A stretch of 64,000 nt of DNA. Origin: Ptychodera flava (Eukaryota > Hemichordata > Enteropneusta > Ptychoderidae). Below, one piece after another: positions 1 through 13,759 of the stretch. The notes beneath the pieces were generated by a model. That model searched no databases. It was not told where the DNA came from and saw only the letters and a list, made by a program, of their open reading frames with translations. The first letter of the stretch is position 1. Each line of letters begins with the position of its first letter. The stretch spans positions 2,537,764 through 2,601,763 of the forward strand of contig NW_027248279.1 of assembly GCF_041260155.1 (NCBI RefSeq). Direction: 5' to 3'. The translations under genes were made by a program, and so were the position numbers.

Positions 1-89
1 GAACCCCCTATTCCAACTTTCGAAACGGGCTGAACCCCCTGCGCGCAACAAAGGTAAAACAAAGGGTAAAATATAAATTGAATAATTCA

Positions 90-1350
<1,261 letters not shown>

Positions 1351-1549
1351 TTCATGTGATAAATATATAATCCCATGGAATTTTTCTCTGTTTGACGTCA
1401 TCGTATATATACGAGTGTTTTTCACGGAACCGCATAACTTCTCACCTTCGGCTCGCCTTCGGCTCGAAGTTGTACGGCTCCGCGAAAAACACCCATATAC
1501 GATGTCGTCAAACAGAGAAAAATACCATGGGATTATATATAAATATTCA
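1351..1549. repeat. long palindrome / foldback element
   Basis: Two arms of roughly 85 bp read as inverted copies. The left arm runs inward from ATAAATATATAATCCCATGG through TTTTTCTCTGTTTGACG. The right arm ends with the inverse, including CCATGGGATTATATATAAAT. The loop is short and GC-richer, with two CTTCGGCTCG units. No coding capacity. It could be a foldback MITE; I saw no convincing target-site duplication. Confidence 0.85.
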
Positions 1550-2342
1550 GCCATCCGATGATGAAATATACTGTTAGCAAAAGTATCACTTATATGTGAC
1601 AGATCAGATAAAGTTTAAATAAACTCGAAAAGGGAATGTTTACATGCAGTTGTGGTTATTTCGACATATTGCATGATGAAGGTGATAACTTTATCGATCA
1701 CAACAGTGTGTGCGTGAGATCTCACAGATACTAAATGTACATGACGCATGACAAACTGCACATGATGTTATGATCTTGGAAATTTTCCACGTGAACATTG
1801 ATTTAAAAGACTGACATGGCTCGTCTAGAATAATGTGTGCATGGATAGGAAACAATACTTGTCTTTCTATCAAAACATTCTTTGAAAATTGCACAACTTA
1901 TTATATTTGAAATCTTCTATTTACTGTAAACCATCAACAGTACGCATTTTCTAGATATTTTTTCCTGGTTGGACAACGGCCCAGTTTGTTTCTATGGCAG
2001 TTTTAATTGCGGTACACAAATGAGTATCCACCACTTGCTGTCTGCAAGGACATTGCACTATAGGTAACCTCATTGGCATTTATGGCATGGTACCCTAAAG
2101 CTGTGTCCTGTGATTTGTAACTATGCAATCTGTACACAAACAAAACAAAGAGAATTTGCAGTGCAGATTACTAAAGAGTACGCTAAGCCAAAAATCGATT
2201 TCCTGTCACTTAACCTACATGCAAACAGTGTGTCTTTGTTCTCCTCCGAGCTCCTACAACTTTTCACTTCATAAAGAGTAATTGAGTCAAATGAATGAAA
2301 GACTCGAATTACCTGTACTATCATAAAAACAACCTTTACACC
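1550..2342. other. no gene recognised
   Basis: Only short open frames on both strands, none with recognisable motifs. I saw no repeat boundary until the TTA flank of the next element. Confidence 0.45.
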
Positions 2343-2789
2343 TTAGGGGTCGTGGATAATTAGACACACGTTTTTATGTATCGCAAAATATCGCACTATG
2401 TTGTTTGGCGTGTACCAGGCCAGTACAGCAGCGGCGCTACACCAGCATTCTTTTGACATACATGTGAGTCACGTCAGTGCACGAGTGAAATAATGTAACA
2501 TTCAGTTTGGATACAGTGTTTTATTTCATGCTATTGATTGCGTCATTATTGATTTGGCCTGAACAGAAATTATTTTTAGAGGGAATATGCGGAGGGGGGG
2601 GGGGTCGGTAGCGTATGCGTGATATAGCGACGTAATTATCGATTGTTGGTTTGCAGATAAAGAATGAGGCTTGGTTGGATTTTCGCACTTCCAAACTTTC
2701 GTTTAGGGAATGGCGGAGGGGGGGGGGTGAGGCCAAACTCAATTAGTTTCGTTTCCCGTGCCTATGTTTTAATTATCCACGGCCCCTTA
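2343..2789. mobile_element. MITE with TTA flanks (PIF/Harbinger-like)
   Basis: Inverted ends are visible: GGGGTCGTGGATAATTA at 2346 and the inverse TAATTATCCACGGCCCC ending at 2786, with one mismatch. Each end is bordered by TTA (2343-2345 and 2787-2789), which fits a 3-bp TTA target duplication. PIF/Harbinger elements typically use TTA/TAA targets, so that superfamily is an inference. The interior holds two poly-G tracts and no transposase, so the element would be non-autonomous. Confidence 0.65.
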
Positions 2790-4140
2790 CACGAACCACA
2801 AAGTAGAAAAAAACAAACCTGCAATAGTGCAAACCTTAAAAACTGTCAATGTCATCAATATACAGTAAGTTGTCTTCCACTGATTCAATTCAACCACACT
2901 TATAGTAACACCTTACAGAGGGTAGAATGTGTGTCAATGACCCCTCTCAATTTAAAAGAACGGAGTCCCCGGCACATGTATTCACATCGTTGATAAGGAA
3001 TACAACCAGCCTAGGTTGCCTATTATAAAGTACGAAAAATGTTTGCAGTGCTACAAACTATATAAGCCTTCGAATTCAAGTATAATCTAGGTTACAGTAA
3101 CAGTGTCAACCTTTGTTGTGATTTTGCAACAGAGTACTTTCTCAGTTGCCAAGGTACTCGGGCTTCAGCTGCACTTTGTGATAACCAAACAAACAAGCAG
3201 TTGTCACTTTCTTAAGCCCAAGCAAACCCTTTTTCTTTACAATGATCATAAAGAACACGCAAACAAAATGCTTTCTAACAAATGCTTTTTGAATTGTAGA
3301 CTGTAAAGCTCTGGAGGCTTTTATTAAGGGTTCAGTTGAGTTCACCGATGTTGAACTCTCGTCTGAAAGCAGAAGACAATCTATAAAAAGTGACAGACAG
3401 CAGCAATGTCTGAGTTGATTCTGTCATTACTCTCCCAAGAAGTGTCTACACAGCAAAAAGTGAGCATTTGTACCAAATTAACAAGGACCATTGAAGACTT
3501 TAACATGTGATTAGTTTTGCAAAGATCATTTCCTTCCAGGGAAGTTTTATTTCCTTCTTATAACGAAATTTCCCCTATGATGTTTGGATTCTTTTAATAA
3601 ATCCTTAACAATATAATGCCCCTGACAAGCTGTTTATTCATTCAGGTTTTTCCCTATTGATAGTTAAGTCAGCTTTGCATAACATAACATTTATTTTTTG
3701 CACGGCTTTCTTCCTTGTAGGGAACACATGTGAAGGTCACACCTCGTTGCCATGACATCCGTACAGCAAGAAGTAAACAGATAAAAGCCAGACTTTCCCG
3801 CCTTCTTATCACAAGCAGTCGTATACCACCTTACAAAGAGCTCTTCAAACAAAACTTAATAGTCTCATTCACACGATTTATTACTCTGTCAGTGGTAGTC
3901 TGCAGACACGCACGTAAACACATGCAGAAATACACGTTTTCCCGAAATTGACTCAAGAGGGCGATGGTGTCAAATCTTTCATAGCATTGAAAACAGGGTC
4001 AATTTGGAAGTCCCTGTGACATGATGTTGATATATTTATAATTCGGTCACATGAGGTCAAGTTTACAATATTCTTCACCTTTTAAAGCAAGGCTAATATT
4101 ACATTCACATATCACAGGCATAAATTAATTAAAACTAAGG
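2790..4140. other. no gene recognised
   Basis: AT-rich sequence with short open frames only. Nothing in translation resembles a known domain. Confidence 0.45.
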
Positions 4141-4152
4141 CATTACCTCCCC

Positions 4153-4564
4153 AATCCACTTTTTTACTCCTTCACAACGCTCTTATTCTCCCACATATTC
4201 CATACTGTTTGGAAATATGGGGCAGTACTTTCCGCTTATCTCTTGATTCAATTTATAAGACACAAAAGAAACTTGTTCGTATCATTTCTTTTAATGATTA
4301 TTTTACTCAGAGAAGACCACTGTTTTGATATCTCGGTATACTAGACACAACAACATTTATTCACATGTCTTTCATAACAGATTACCCAGCCGTTTTGACG
4401 ACTATTTTTCTCTTCCACACCACCATTTCCAAACAAGATCAATTACGAAGAGCGATTTTCTAATCCCTAGAAGAAAACACGTTGAAGTCGTGTACGATAT
4501 CGTATTATTGAGGCGCGAATACACAATTGCCGACAAGTCGTTATGTGATGCATGCCGAATTTAA
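4153..4564 (+). pseudogene. LINE reverse transcriptase C-terminal remnant
   Basis: Conceptual translation from about 4165 gives the end of a non-LTR retrotransposon ORF2. It shows a Leu-rich stretch, 'YCLEIWGS', then 'IYKTQKKLVRIISF', the segment that follows the RT palm in CR1/Jockey-type elements. A TGA stop near 4326 interrupts the frame, and a second open frame (4325-4564) carries the expected tail with 'RFDDYF' and basic residues. Only the 3' end is present, so this is a dead-on-arrival insertion. The clade cannot be fixed from so little sequence. Confidence 0.7.
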
Positions 4565-7408
4565 TTACGAATTGCAGTGTCAACCCTCTTCAGACTCTGT
4601 GATTGACTGTTCACAAGATGGTTCTATGATGTAGTATCCGATCCCGTCAAAAAAGATGTAAGAGAATAAGTAAGGTTGTCAAACTTGCATGAAAAAGAAA
4701 CTCAATCCCTAGAACCCTATTTCACCAATTGCCTTGGCTGATCGAATGGATTTTTCTATTAGAAAATTGGAAACATACTACTGGAAGTATTTCTAACAGC
4801 ATCTTAAAAATTGTGATAATTATTTTTGGAGGATGAAAAGTACGACTTTGTAGACTTTGGGGTTTTTTTGTCAAATTTAAAAGAAAATCATCGAGTTGCT
4901 CTATTATTTTTGAAATGCAAATTGTAAAGCCAATGCATTGGTGCGATCACGAGAGTGCTTAGCTGGGATTTGCCATTGAATACACACTAATATGATGATA
5001 CCATTGCATACACTCTTGTCACACAGTATCATGTAATGCACCTTGGGGACAGATATACAAACTCTGAAATGTTTACAATTATTTCCTGATATTCATCTTG
5101 TTGGGCATAATTTGCAATATCTCGGAATTAGAAACCAATCTTTCATATGTTCTTATCACATGCGAGCATGTTATCGGTATCTCCACCTTCTTTCACTCTA
5201 CATCCATGCTTTAGTCTGTGCTGTGTAAAGCTATTCGTTGAAAGGGGACTGTAAGCGCTAGTCAAACAACACAATTACAGACAGTAGAGCTGAAGTAAAC
5301 CACTACCTACTCAGATTCACGCAAGCTACGCTTAGCGCAAACAAAGGAGTTTCACATACTATCAGCCTCAGGTTAACGTTAGTGAGTCAGTAATGCCATA
5401 TCTATCCAGAAATGGTCTTTGCGATATGCTATGTGCAGCGCCAACTTTGGCGTTTTTCGCCCTGATTCAACTTTGTTCTTTCTTTGAATCATCATAAAAT
5501 GCTTTGTGCCCAATGTATCATCATTATCAAGAAGAACAGAGGAGAACGCCACGCGAATGCTTCACCCTTTGAGTGCTGAAATTCTTTCCACTAACATTTT
5601 ATTAAGTTTTCCTTGTATTTTTTAACATTTTTGGACCAACCTGACGTCATGCAATTTTCAGAGTTAATTTCCTCGGATACACATTTTTACTTAGCTTCAG
5701 TTTGCATGGTACTCACTGAACAGAAATGCACGCGATTGCCCGGGCCATATTTGGGCACCGGGCCGGGGAGTGATACGTAAAAAAAATGCACGGATCTGAG
5801 GGCGCTTTCTCCCTAGCTTTGCACAGGCACGTGGATGTAGGTACATGACAATAACTTTTATACCAGTGGCAAATCTTGTTGAAGCCCTCAGGCCATAAAC
5901 TGTTTCCAAAAATATGCTTGCGTGATCGGAAACATAGCAATCGCTGAGCGCAATATATTTATGCATCTGTCAAGGCGTTTTCAATAACAAAAATGGCAGA
6001 CGAGCTTTTAAACAGAATATATTCACTCAAAAACAGACCTATAGAGTGACTCTGCAGGTAAATCTTTTTAACAATAATCATACCACACTCTCGAGTTCCT
6101 GTTTCCAATTAGTTATAAACATTACCGAATATATGCACCGCTATGACATATTTGGCTTAGAGTGAATTGTAATGATTGATGAATGTCAAAAATGGATCAA
6201 AACAGTTTCACGAGTAATTTTTAGCGCCTGCAAGTTTACATGTTTCAAAACAACAGGGCATTACATGTAATCGTAGATGGCGCTTATTACTAAGGTACCT
6301 GTTTTTAACACATTTGATTGACGTTACGGAATGACACTATTATGCAGATTTCGTAAAAAAGCAGCATGGAGGGCATAAGAATGGTGCAAAATGTCGCTAA
6401 ATCGAACATCAAAAGTGTCTCTCCACAGAATATATCGATAAAAAAACAATAAATAAGTTAAAAACAATAAGTAAGTCTCGAGGGATTGTCTGTCAGTTGT
6501 GATTGCAAAACATTGTGCGAAAGGATTTTCTAAAAGGATTAAATGCTATTTAGGGAATACCATAATGAATATTATTTCCACTGATATGAAAAATTTGTGC
6601 ATAGTGATATAAATGAACCGGGAGCAATATCTAATTGACTGAACGCATTGGAAATCTGGAAGAGTTAGACCGTCTCGCCTAAATCTAAATGCAATTGCTC
6701 TGAAACACTTTCGTTTTCGTAATCCTAATTTTTAAGAATTCGATTAACGGGAAAGTAGTGTACAATGATTTTATGATGAATCAACGCACACTCCACTGTA
6801 ATGATTGAATAATTCATTTGGATGCTACGAAATATTCATTAAAACTCTGGCACCGCACGAAAACCCGATAATACTTACTGTATTAGCGTGAATAATTTCC
6901 CGTGTTTCAGCTGAAGAGTGCATATACAGATGAATACAGTCAATAATCCATTGTTTGTATTCAGCAAGCCTTTATTCATGTGGATTTATGTGAATTCACG
7001 TGTATTTTTCTGTAATACAGACAACTCATTAATGTGAATTTGTCTGTGTTATTGTGTTTTGATGCATTGTGGATTTTTTGTTGTTTGACAACAAGCTGTG
7101 GAATGTCATCATACTGTGTTTATGCCGATCCAAAAAGTATTCCATACATTGTGTAATTGTTTAGTATCATTTGGTGATGTAAGACACGAGTTTTACTTCC
7201 CGATCTTGCACAAATTGAACAAATTTTGGGTGTCGTAATTAACTTTAACTTTACATTTGATAAATCGTCAACTATTTGTTGTGACATCGATTACACCTAA
7301 GACATGTCAGGCGGTGTTCATGAATTGAACATTTTTGCAATATTTTACAGACGGAAGTGAACATACGCAACAGTGACAACGTACAAGTTTATTTGACCAA
7401 TACGTACA

Positions 7409-7410
<2 letters not shown>
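4565..7410. other. no gene recognised
   Basis: About 2.8 kb of AT-rich DNA. Overlapping minus-strand frames at 5697-5966 come from a GC-richer patch and carry no recognisable domain. No RNA gene or element ends seen. Confidence 0.45.

Positions 7411-7474
<64 letters not shown>
7411..7474. repeat. (CT)n microsatellite
   Basis: About 32 consecutive CT units. They produce a meaningless Ser/Leu open frame. Confidence 0.97.
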
Positions 7475-7478
<4 letters not shown>

Positions 7479-7494
7479 AAAAAATACTGTAAAC

Positions 7495-7700
7495 TGTAGC
7501 CGTTCAGGCCATTTACCGCTGTGCCCGCGGTATTACCGGGATCGTTAGGAGTAGTAGAGGTGTTAATGTTTCACCTCCAGTCCGCGGTAATGAGTTTCTC
7601 ATGAATATTCACGGCTCTGAACGGCGGTAATCCTGGCGGTAAGCGAAGTAGAGGTGTACCGCGAGAGGTATCCGGCGGTACGGCCTGTTTGAAAATAACT
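7495..7700. repeat. GC-rich patch of repeated CGGTA/TACCG motifs
   Basis: The CGGTA and TACCG pentamers recur in both orientations (TTACCGC, GCGGTATTACC, CGGCGGTAA, GGCGGTAAG, GTACCGCG, GGCGGTACGG). The stretch could fold into several alternative hairpins. It is more GC-rich than its surroundings. No gene found; possibly an element remnant. Confidence 0.4.
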
Positions 7701-8224
7701 CCTTCCCTTATTGAGAATCGTTCAGTGAGGCTGTTTGTCGTAAAGTACATCATCTTAAAAATTACAGACACAATCAGATTTAGGATACTTTAAGATGTGA
7801 TTGGATGTTGATTTCCTCTAAATAGGACAACGTTTAAGTAAAAAAGTTAAATGAAACTATTTCATTTTTGCAGACTTATCATAATTTCAAAGGACGGAGA
7901 TATTTAGACATGAAATAGAGGTTGCTTGACAGTATTCGTAACCAAGCAAATAACATTCTAAAAATATTCTACCTGAATACACACAAAACCTGAAAGTACA
8001 TTTTTAACATCGTTTGCATAAGGAATACTTCTATGTAAGCGAGTCTTAGGCAACTTTAAAACATTCAACATGCAATTGCGTAGACTAATTTTGACCATAA
8101 TTACTAAAACCGCGATGGAAAAATGACTACGTTTTTGTTATATGTGAACAAGCTCGGGAATGAAACCTGTTGATAGCTTTTTATGTTTTCACAAACCTAC
8201 TAATCCAGTGTAGCTGCGTATGTT
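7701..8224. other. no gene recognised
   Basis: AT-rich spacer between the GC patch and the Ig-exon relic, without recognisable content. Confidence 0.4.
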
Positions 8225-8292
8225 AAATTTGGTTTTCCTCTTATGGCCTCGAACATCCACTGTCTTGCGTCCACGATTGCATCAACGTTATT
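8225..8292 (-). pseudogene. relic of an Ig V-type exon
   Basis: This stretch matches the end of the Ig exon at 56181-56500 on the same strand, for example CCACTG, GCGTC and GCATCAACGTTA in the same order and spacing. Translated, it reads 'DARQWMFEAI', against 'DAGQWMCEAI' in the fuller copy, so the second canonical Ig cysteine has become Phe. It lies at the edge of the segmental duplication and ends abruptly, so it is a non-functional paralogous fragment. Confidence 0.65.
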
Positions 8293-8297
8293 CGCCG

Positions 8298-11200
8298 AAT
8301 CAAGTCTATTATTTAAGAGTTGACGTCAAATCATGTATGTAATGCTGACATTAATCTAGCATATAACAATTTATGAAATATTTGGGTGTTCATAACAGGA
8401 GTTAATATATAAGTAATATTTGTCATAATAATTCGATCTTCTTAATTCCTAATAAGTACGAAAATTGGCTATCTCCTCCCGATAATTTATAAATGAGGTA
8501 AAAACAGAAATTTTAATAGCTTTTGATCGATAAAACAGGCTGGTGAATATGTGCCTTTTGCGAATTGAACATATTTGTCGTTCATTGTCGATAAATTAAG
8601 AGGTTGAGTAAAATGGATATGGTGACAACAATAATTTGACTGTCGCACCATTAGACACGGACAGTAAAAAGGAAGAAAGTGCGGGGAATCAAATTCAAAA
8701 GCATTATCTATACAATTTTCAATTTCTTCCCCAACAACAACAACACAAGGAAGAGTTGAATCATAAAATGGTCGAAAGCTATTGATATCAATACAACCAA
8801 AGTTTCCCTGTTTATACTTATAGAAAGTTCGCCTGTGGGGTGACAATTTTTTGCTGTAAGTGTCTAATGGTGCGACAGCAAAAATTTTGGACTTCAAGTT
8901 TGACAATGGAAATTTATCATGATCTTAAATTTGCATTCAATTTTTACAGGATTATTTTTCTGCCTTTTCGTATTTCTATTCAAGTTTGTAGCCAGCCTCA
9001 GAGTGTAATCGCAAGGGCAATACTAAAGGACAATGGTGGGGATTTGGCAGAGCGCTATTGACTGTCATATGTTCGCTAGGTGAATAGGTGCCATACGTTG
9101 TGAGTATCGAATCCAATCGAAAATTTACTGAATCTTGACATTTTCTAATTTTTAATTTTCGGTTGTAGCGTTCGAAATGTCACACATATTAAAGCGTGTA
9201 TTTGGGATTTACCTATGGTTTGTCCGAATGAACTTTTGGAATCCCCAAAATGCGATGTTCACTCAAAGATAAAATGAACGCTTACAATGTACTTTCCGTC
9301 GGGAAAACGAATAAAGTGAAAAGTTGTAAGGTGAAAATTGGCTTTGTGATACTTCATCTTCGCTTGTCATGGTGAAAGTGACTGGTGAAAGTAAACAAGT
9401 CACCAAGAGGAAGCAACAACGACTATTCTTCATTATTGTAAACAAAGTCACAAGGTCTAACGAAATCATTCGCGTTTCATGATACTGGATAGAAATTTTC
9501 ACTTCACTATTTTAAGCATGTTTGCATTTTATTAAGTTTCTTTGTTCTGTCAAGCCTCTTCCGTTGATATGATTCACTGCTTACCAGAATTATCAATCTC
9601 GAATATCCTTTGTGGCTATGTGATTTTTTTTTTTTGGGGGGGGGGGCATCATCTTCCTCTGTTATGGTTAAAGCGACTGGCATAAACAGATCAATGGCAA
9701 TTTAAAGCAGAATTGAGCTTTTATGCTGGGGTGGTTGACAAGGTTAAATATTTATGTATTTTGTAAAACTCTTGGTCATGCCACAAACAAGGAAGGGTAA
9801 ATTGCCTCTCGCAGGATACAAATTACAAAATCTCTTCTACATCAAGTCCGTAGTAGTTTATTAAACTCAGTTCATTATTTGTTGGTTGTTTTACTTTAGA
9901 AAAGAAATCTAAGAAGCCTACTGTCATCGTTACGTGCCATCGTTACGTGTTCTACCCAGTCCACGTGCATGATGATTTGTTCGCCCCTCTGCTTAAGGCA
10001 AGGTCAGCTCCTATGACATAATTAAATAAAAATTTATTGTCCCCATATCGTTTCCGTTGATATACTTAACAGCAGAGGATAGACGCCATTGATGTTAAAA
10101 TTGTCTTCTATACCTATTGAAATTTACAAAAATAAGCGTGTTCTCACTTCCCACAACATAGTAAAACAGAGGATTTATCGTCAAAAACAAGACTTGCATT
10201 GGGATACGTAACTCGATCTCTAAGCTATATAAATATATTCGACCTAGTCATGGGGCTCCCTATTATTGCACTACATTTTGACCGTTAGAGGCCTTGCGTT
10301 ACCAAAAATACACGGTTATCCCAAAGTTGTGAGATGAGTAACGCATGGAAGGGGAGGGGTTGGGAAGGGGGTAATAAGCTGACTCTGTAGCCCGAATGAA
10401 GACAAGATTATGAAAGTAATAACAGTCATGAAATCCAAGTGTAAAACTAATTAAGTGTAATTTGCATAAATCAAAAAAGCTTCTTCATTGCGAAAATATA
10501 TCATTACAAAGTAATCTCTAGGTATTTAAATTTTCTGTTGACATCAACAGCATAAACTCTAAAACGAACAGATGGATTGCAGTAACAGTCTGATATAAAC
10601 TTCGTTCTCAGATCGTGATACTCGGGACGTGCAAGTGAAAAGTAGAAACATCTTCCACTTAGTATACAAGTCACATATTCTGTTTAGACATTGGACTTTG
10701 TTTCATCGTCTTGTGCCTACTTAAAGGAAATGTGGTTATGTTCCTAATTTGCAGAGAGCTAATCTGAATACAAGTTTTTTCAATATATAACAAATATGAA
10801 TCGAGATGAAGTTCTTTTTTAAACGTCGAGTACAGATACAATCTGCTAGTTTCTGTCAAATCCTCTGACGATAGTTTCATGTACATGCCTATACAATGTA
10901 CATCTTTGCTTACACATGTTTTTGAAATCTTACTTTATCGCCAACACCTTGTTGTTCCCATACTTTCCAAAGTCATACCTTTGCAGTAATACGTTGACTT
11001 TATTATACACCTACGTCTGTAACATATGGAGTTTCGTAGTACAGTAAGTTTCGGTATCAGAGGACGCGGAGTCCAATAACTTTGACGCGAAGTACAATAA
11101 CTTCAGGTGTTATTTGAGTCTATTTGACCTTTGACCTTAGAACACCTTTACGTCAACACGAGGAAAAGGAGAGAATATTTTACATTTATTACAAAGATAT

Positions 11201-11640
11201 ATACTTCTGAAAATTAATTATTTAACAAAGTAAATCATGGTCAGTCCAAAACCGGTGAATTTGAGTGAATTATGCTGCTGACGTAAAATTTCTACCACGC
11301 GCACTGCGCAGCGTTGGTTGAAATTTCGTTCTGTGCACTATAGCGGACGCGCTGAACGCATTCCTAGTCTGCTCGCGATCGTTCAGTGCAGTGCGCGAGA
11401 AGCATAAAAAAAGCCTAAATTTCGACTCTTTTCAGGTAAAGTTGGATTAAAGAGGTGTACGCTACAGTATTGTCTTCGAGGCTACGCGTCTCGGACAATA
11501 CCTCCGCTGCACGATGTACTCGGACATAAATCCGGTATTTTGTGAATAACCTTATAATATTGCCAAACGTTAAAACGCTGTACATCAATTTTACTTATTT
11601 CGAAGACTAATCTATCTCCACCCATTCTTAGCAATCTTAT
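8298..11640. repeat. segmental duplication, copy A
   Basis: Collinear similarity with 57800-61210 in direct orientation, seen at many anchor points: GTTGACGTCAAATCATG (8319 and 57840), AAAAGAAATCTAAGAAGCC (near 9900 and 59115), TTTCCGTTGATATAC / TTTCCGTTGATTTAC, TTTATCGTCAAAAACAAGACT (10175 and 59350), TCTGTTGACAT(C/A)AACAG (10536 and 60658) and CGCTGTACATC (near 11575 and 61145). Indels separate the anchors, so the duplication is old. I recognise no gene inside; the longest open frame (8487-8906, minus) has no known motif. Confidence 0.75.
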
Positions 11641-12250
11641 GCCGTGTTTGGTGATTTAATTTTACCTGTATACATGCAAGGAAACTCTACCTAGTTCAAC
11701 CCTCATTTCGAATATGGATGTTTTAATATATGATTTCAAAACAGAACGCAACATTTTGTTTTAATTTTTTTGACATCTTGGGTTAAATGGAGTACCCATA
11801 TTTCCGAACAATATTACAAAATCTTAAGTATAAGTTGGTAAAAGTTTCTTAAGAGATTTTTTAACTCGAGTACCAACATACACGGAGAACTTGATAGACT
11901 AGGTAGCGCTGTACTAGACAGTTAACGAAACGCTTTTTTGTCATATAACTAAGACCTATTTGAAACAATTCTTGCTCAGAATGAATGAAGGTTATTGTCA
12001 CGAAGCAACACTGCTCGACATCGAACTTGAAAGTATAAAGATAACAATCACAGTTACCCAATTAGTCTGAATGTATGGTTCAAAATTTTTGCTGAAACAA
12101 TCTTATTTATAAAGACTAAAGTTACAAGGTTAAATGTGACATATATGACTGGTGCAACATTTTCACTAATGATATATAGATTGTACCTTTACAATTTCTT
12201 TGAAAGAGGCATCTATATGCATATGACAAAAATTAGGGATATAGTTTCTT
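11641..12250. other. no gene recognised
   Basis: AT-rich spacer up to the terminal repeat of the next element. Confidence 0.4.
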
Positions 12251-13550
12251 AAGGATGTACGATCGGAAATAATATTAGCGTACTGCGCAGATTTCCGCGC
12301 AAAAATGTATCCATAGTAACCACGCGGGCATAGTGACGTTCGACGTTCCGAATGTTTTTGCGTTGTACAAAATGTCGTCTGCGAGTAAAGGGAAGTTTCT
12401 ATCTCCCGGAGAAAAATCGCGACGAGAAAATGTTCAGCGTGCCCTCAAAACACGCTGGAAGGTACGAGAATTCAGCGAAGAGATAAAAAAATGCAACATG
12501 ACCATAGCCTGTACAGCGTAAGTCAGAAGTGTGACGTCCGATTCGCTAAAAAAGACAATCCCTATGAAAGTGTCGCTAGTAGACCTACCGGAGAATGGAA
12601 GACTGGCCGTCGCATTGTCGATTTGAGTGTACTAGCCGAAAATCTTGACGTACACTTGTGTCAGTTGTGAGTTTGTCTTACGATTGTCATCGTGTATTGG
12701 GGAAACGATTCATGGCCTCGGCTCCTGGCTCCACGTAGGCCTACTGTGTGACAACTTAGCCTACAGCGAAGTCAACCTAATCCCCACCGATAAGCGTCAT
12801 GGCAATAAACATTACGTGATTTTTTGTATGTTGTATTAATATATAGACTTCAAAAGTAGAACAACCTGAAAGTCTTTACTTTGTTTTGTCATTTCCCGCT
12901 CATTAAAGTTTACAGGTAGGCTTGAATCATGACCATGCCTGGACAAGGCCACTGCAGGTCAGTAGCATTTGAAGAACGCCCTCGCGCGACGAATCCTGGA
13001 CAGCATGGTTTATCGCTAGAACCTATAAATCCTCGTTTCATTTTGCAAAATTGTGAAATTCGAGCTCGGTTACCTACTTAATGAAATGTTGTTTTGAAAA
13101 AATTCACAAAAAGAGCTATTATTTAGCAAAGTTTGAGAAAATTGACATTAGTAGAAACTATCAATAATAAATAAATTACCCTCTCCCAGTCCTAATATTT
13201 GGGGCATATTTGTTGCAATTTTGGTTAAAAAAACAAATATAGTGACGTTTTAACTCAATTTTAAATGTAAGCAAAATCTTCAAAGTAGCTTAGATTTATA
13301 ATTTATTTGCTCTTTTACAGTGTAAACGTGAAAAATGCAATCATGATATACATATGAAAATGATGACCTGTTTTATTGATTTTTAGTGATTTTGTGAAAA
13401 ACCGTGAATTTTTAATGTTATTATATAAAAAACAAGCGCTGTGACCCCATCTTTTTTCCCAGTTTTGGACTTCTCTCGTATGTAAATATTCAAAAAAAAA
13501 CATTTGAAAAATTGACATTACTTTTACTTTTTTTCCGATCGTACATCCTT
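12251..13550. mobile_element. DNA transposon with 19-bp terminal inverted repeats
   Basis: AAGGATGTACGATCGGAAA at 12251-12269 is repeated as a perfect inverse at 13532-13550, bounding exactly 1.3 kb. Inside is a plus-strand coding relic related to Mutator-like transposases (12372-12810). The rest is AT-rich, so this is probably an internally deleted derivative of a larger autonomous element. I could not identify a clear target-site duplication by eye. Confidence 0.75.
12372..12810 (+). pseudogene. Mutator-like transposase N-terminal exon, frameshifted
   Basis: The reading begins at ATG 12372 ('MSSASKGKF') and needs two frame changes, near 12500 and 12650. The middle frame gives 'GEWKTGRRIVDLSVLAENL', and the last gives a Cys pair ('CVSCEF'), 'CIGETIHGLGSWLHV' and 'PTDKRHGN'. 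This order (hydrophobic VLAE segment, C-x2-C, Leu-rich link, GLGS, PT.KRH) is what I remember for the N-terminal domain of the Mutator-like transposase family common in invertebrates (Pfam PF20700). The DDE domain is absent. The family call is from pattern memory; the frameshifts are visible in the sequence. Confidence 0.6.
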
Positions 13551-13759
13551 CCAAGCATCTACAGCATATTTTAGTACGGGAACCATTTTCTGGATTGGTG
13601 GGTAATATTTTGTATATTTAAGAAAATGCACGTGATAAGCTAGTGATTCGCTGTGGTGACACTAAGTGGCTGTGAAGATATGAGAAGGACTTAAGCTGTT
13701 TAAATATTTACACGACCTAGTTGAGTTTATAGAGGGCACTACAAGGATCATATGCGATA

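Noticed and set aside
5697..5966. Overlapping minus-strand frames of 89 and 75 residues
   Set aside because: Two competing frames from a GC-rich patch, no domain, no splice sites, no similarity recognised.
7357..7548. Open frame over the CT microsatellite
   Set aside because: Ser/Leu repeat produced by (CT)n.
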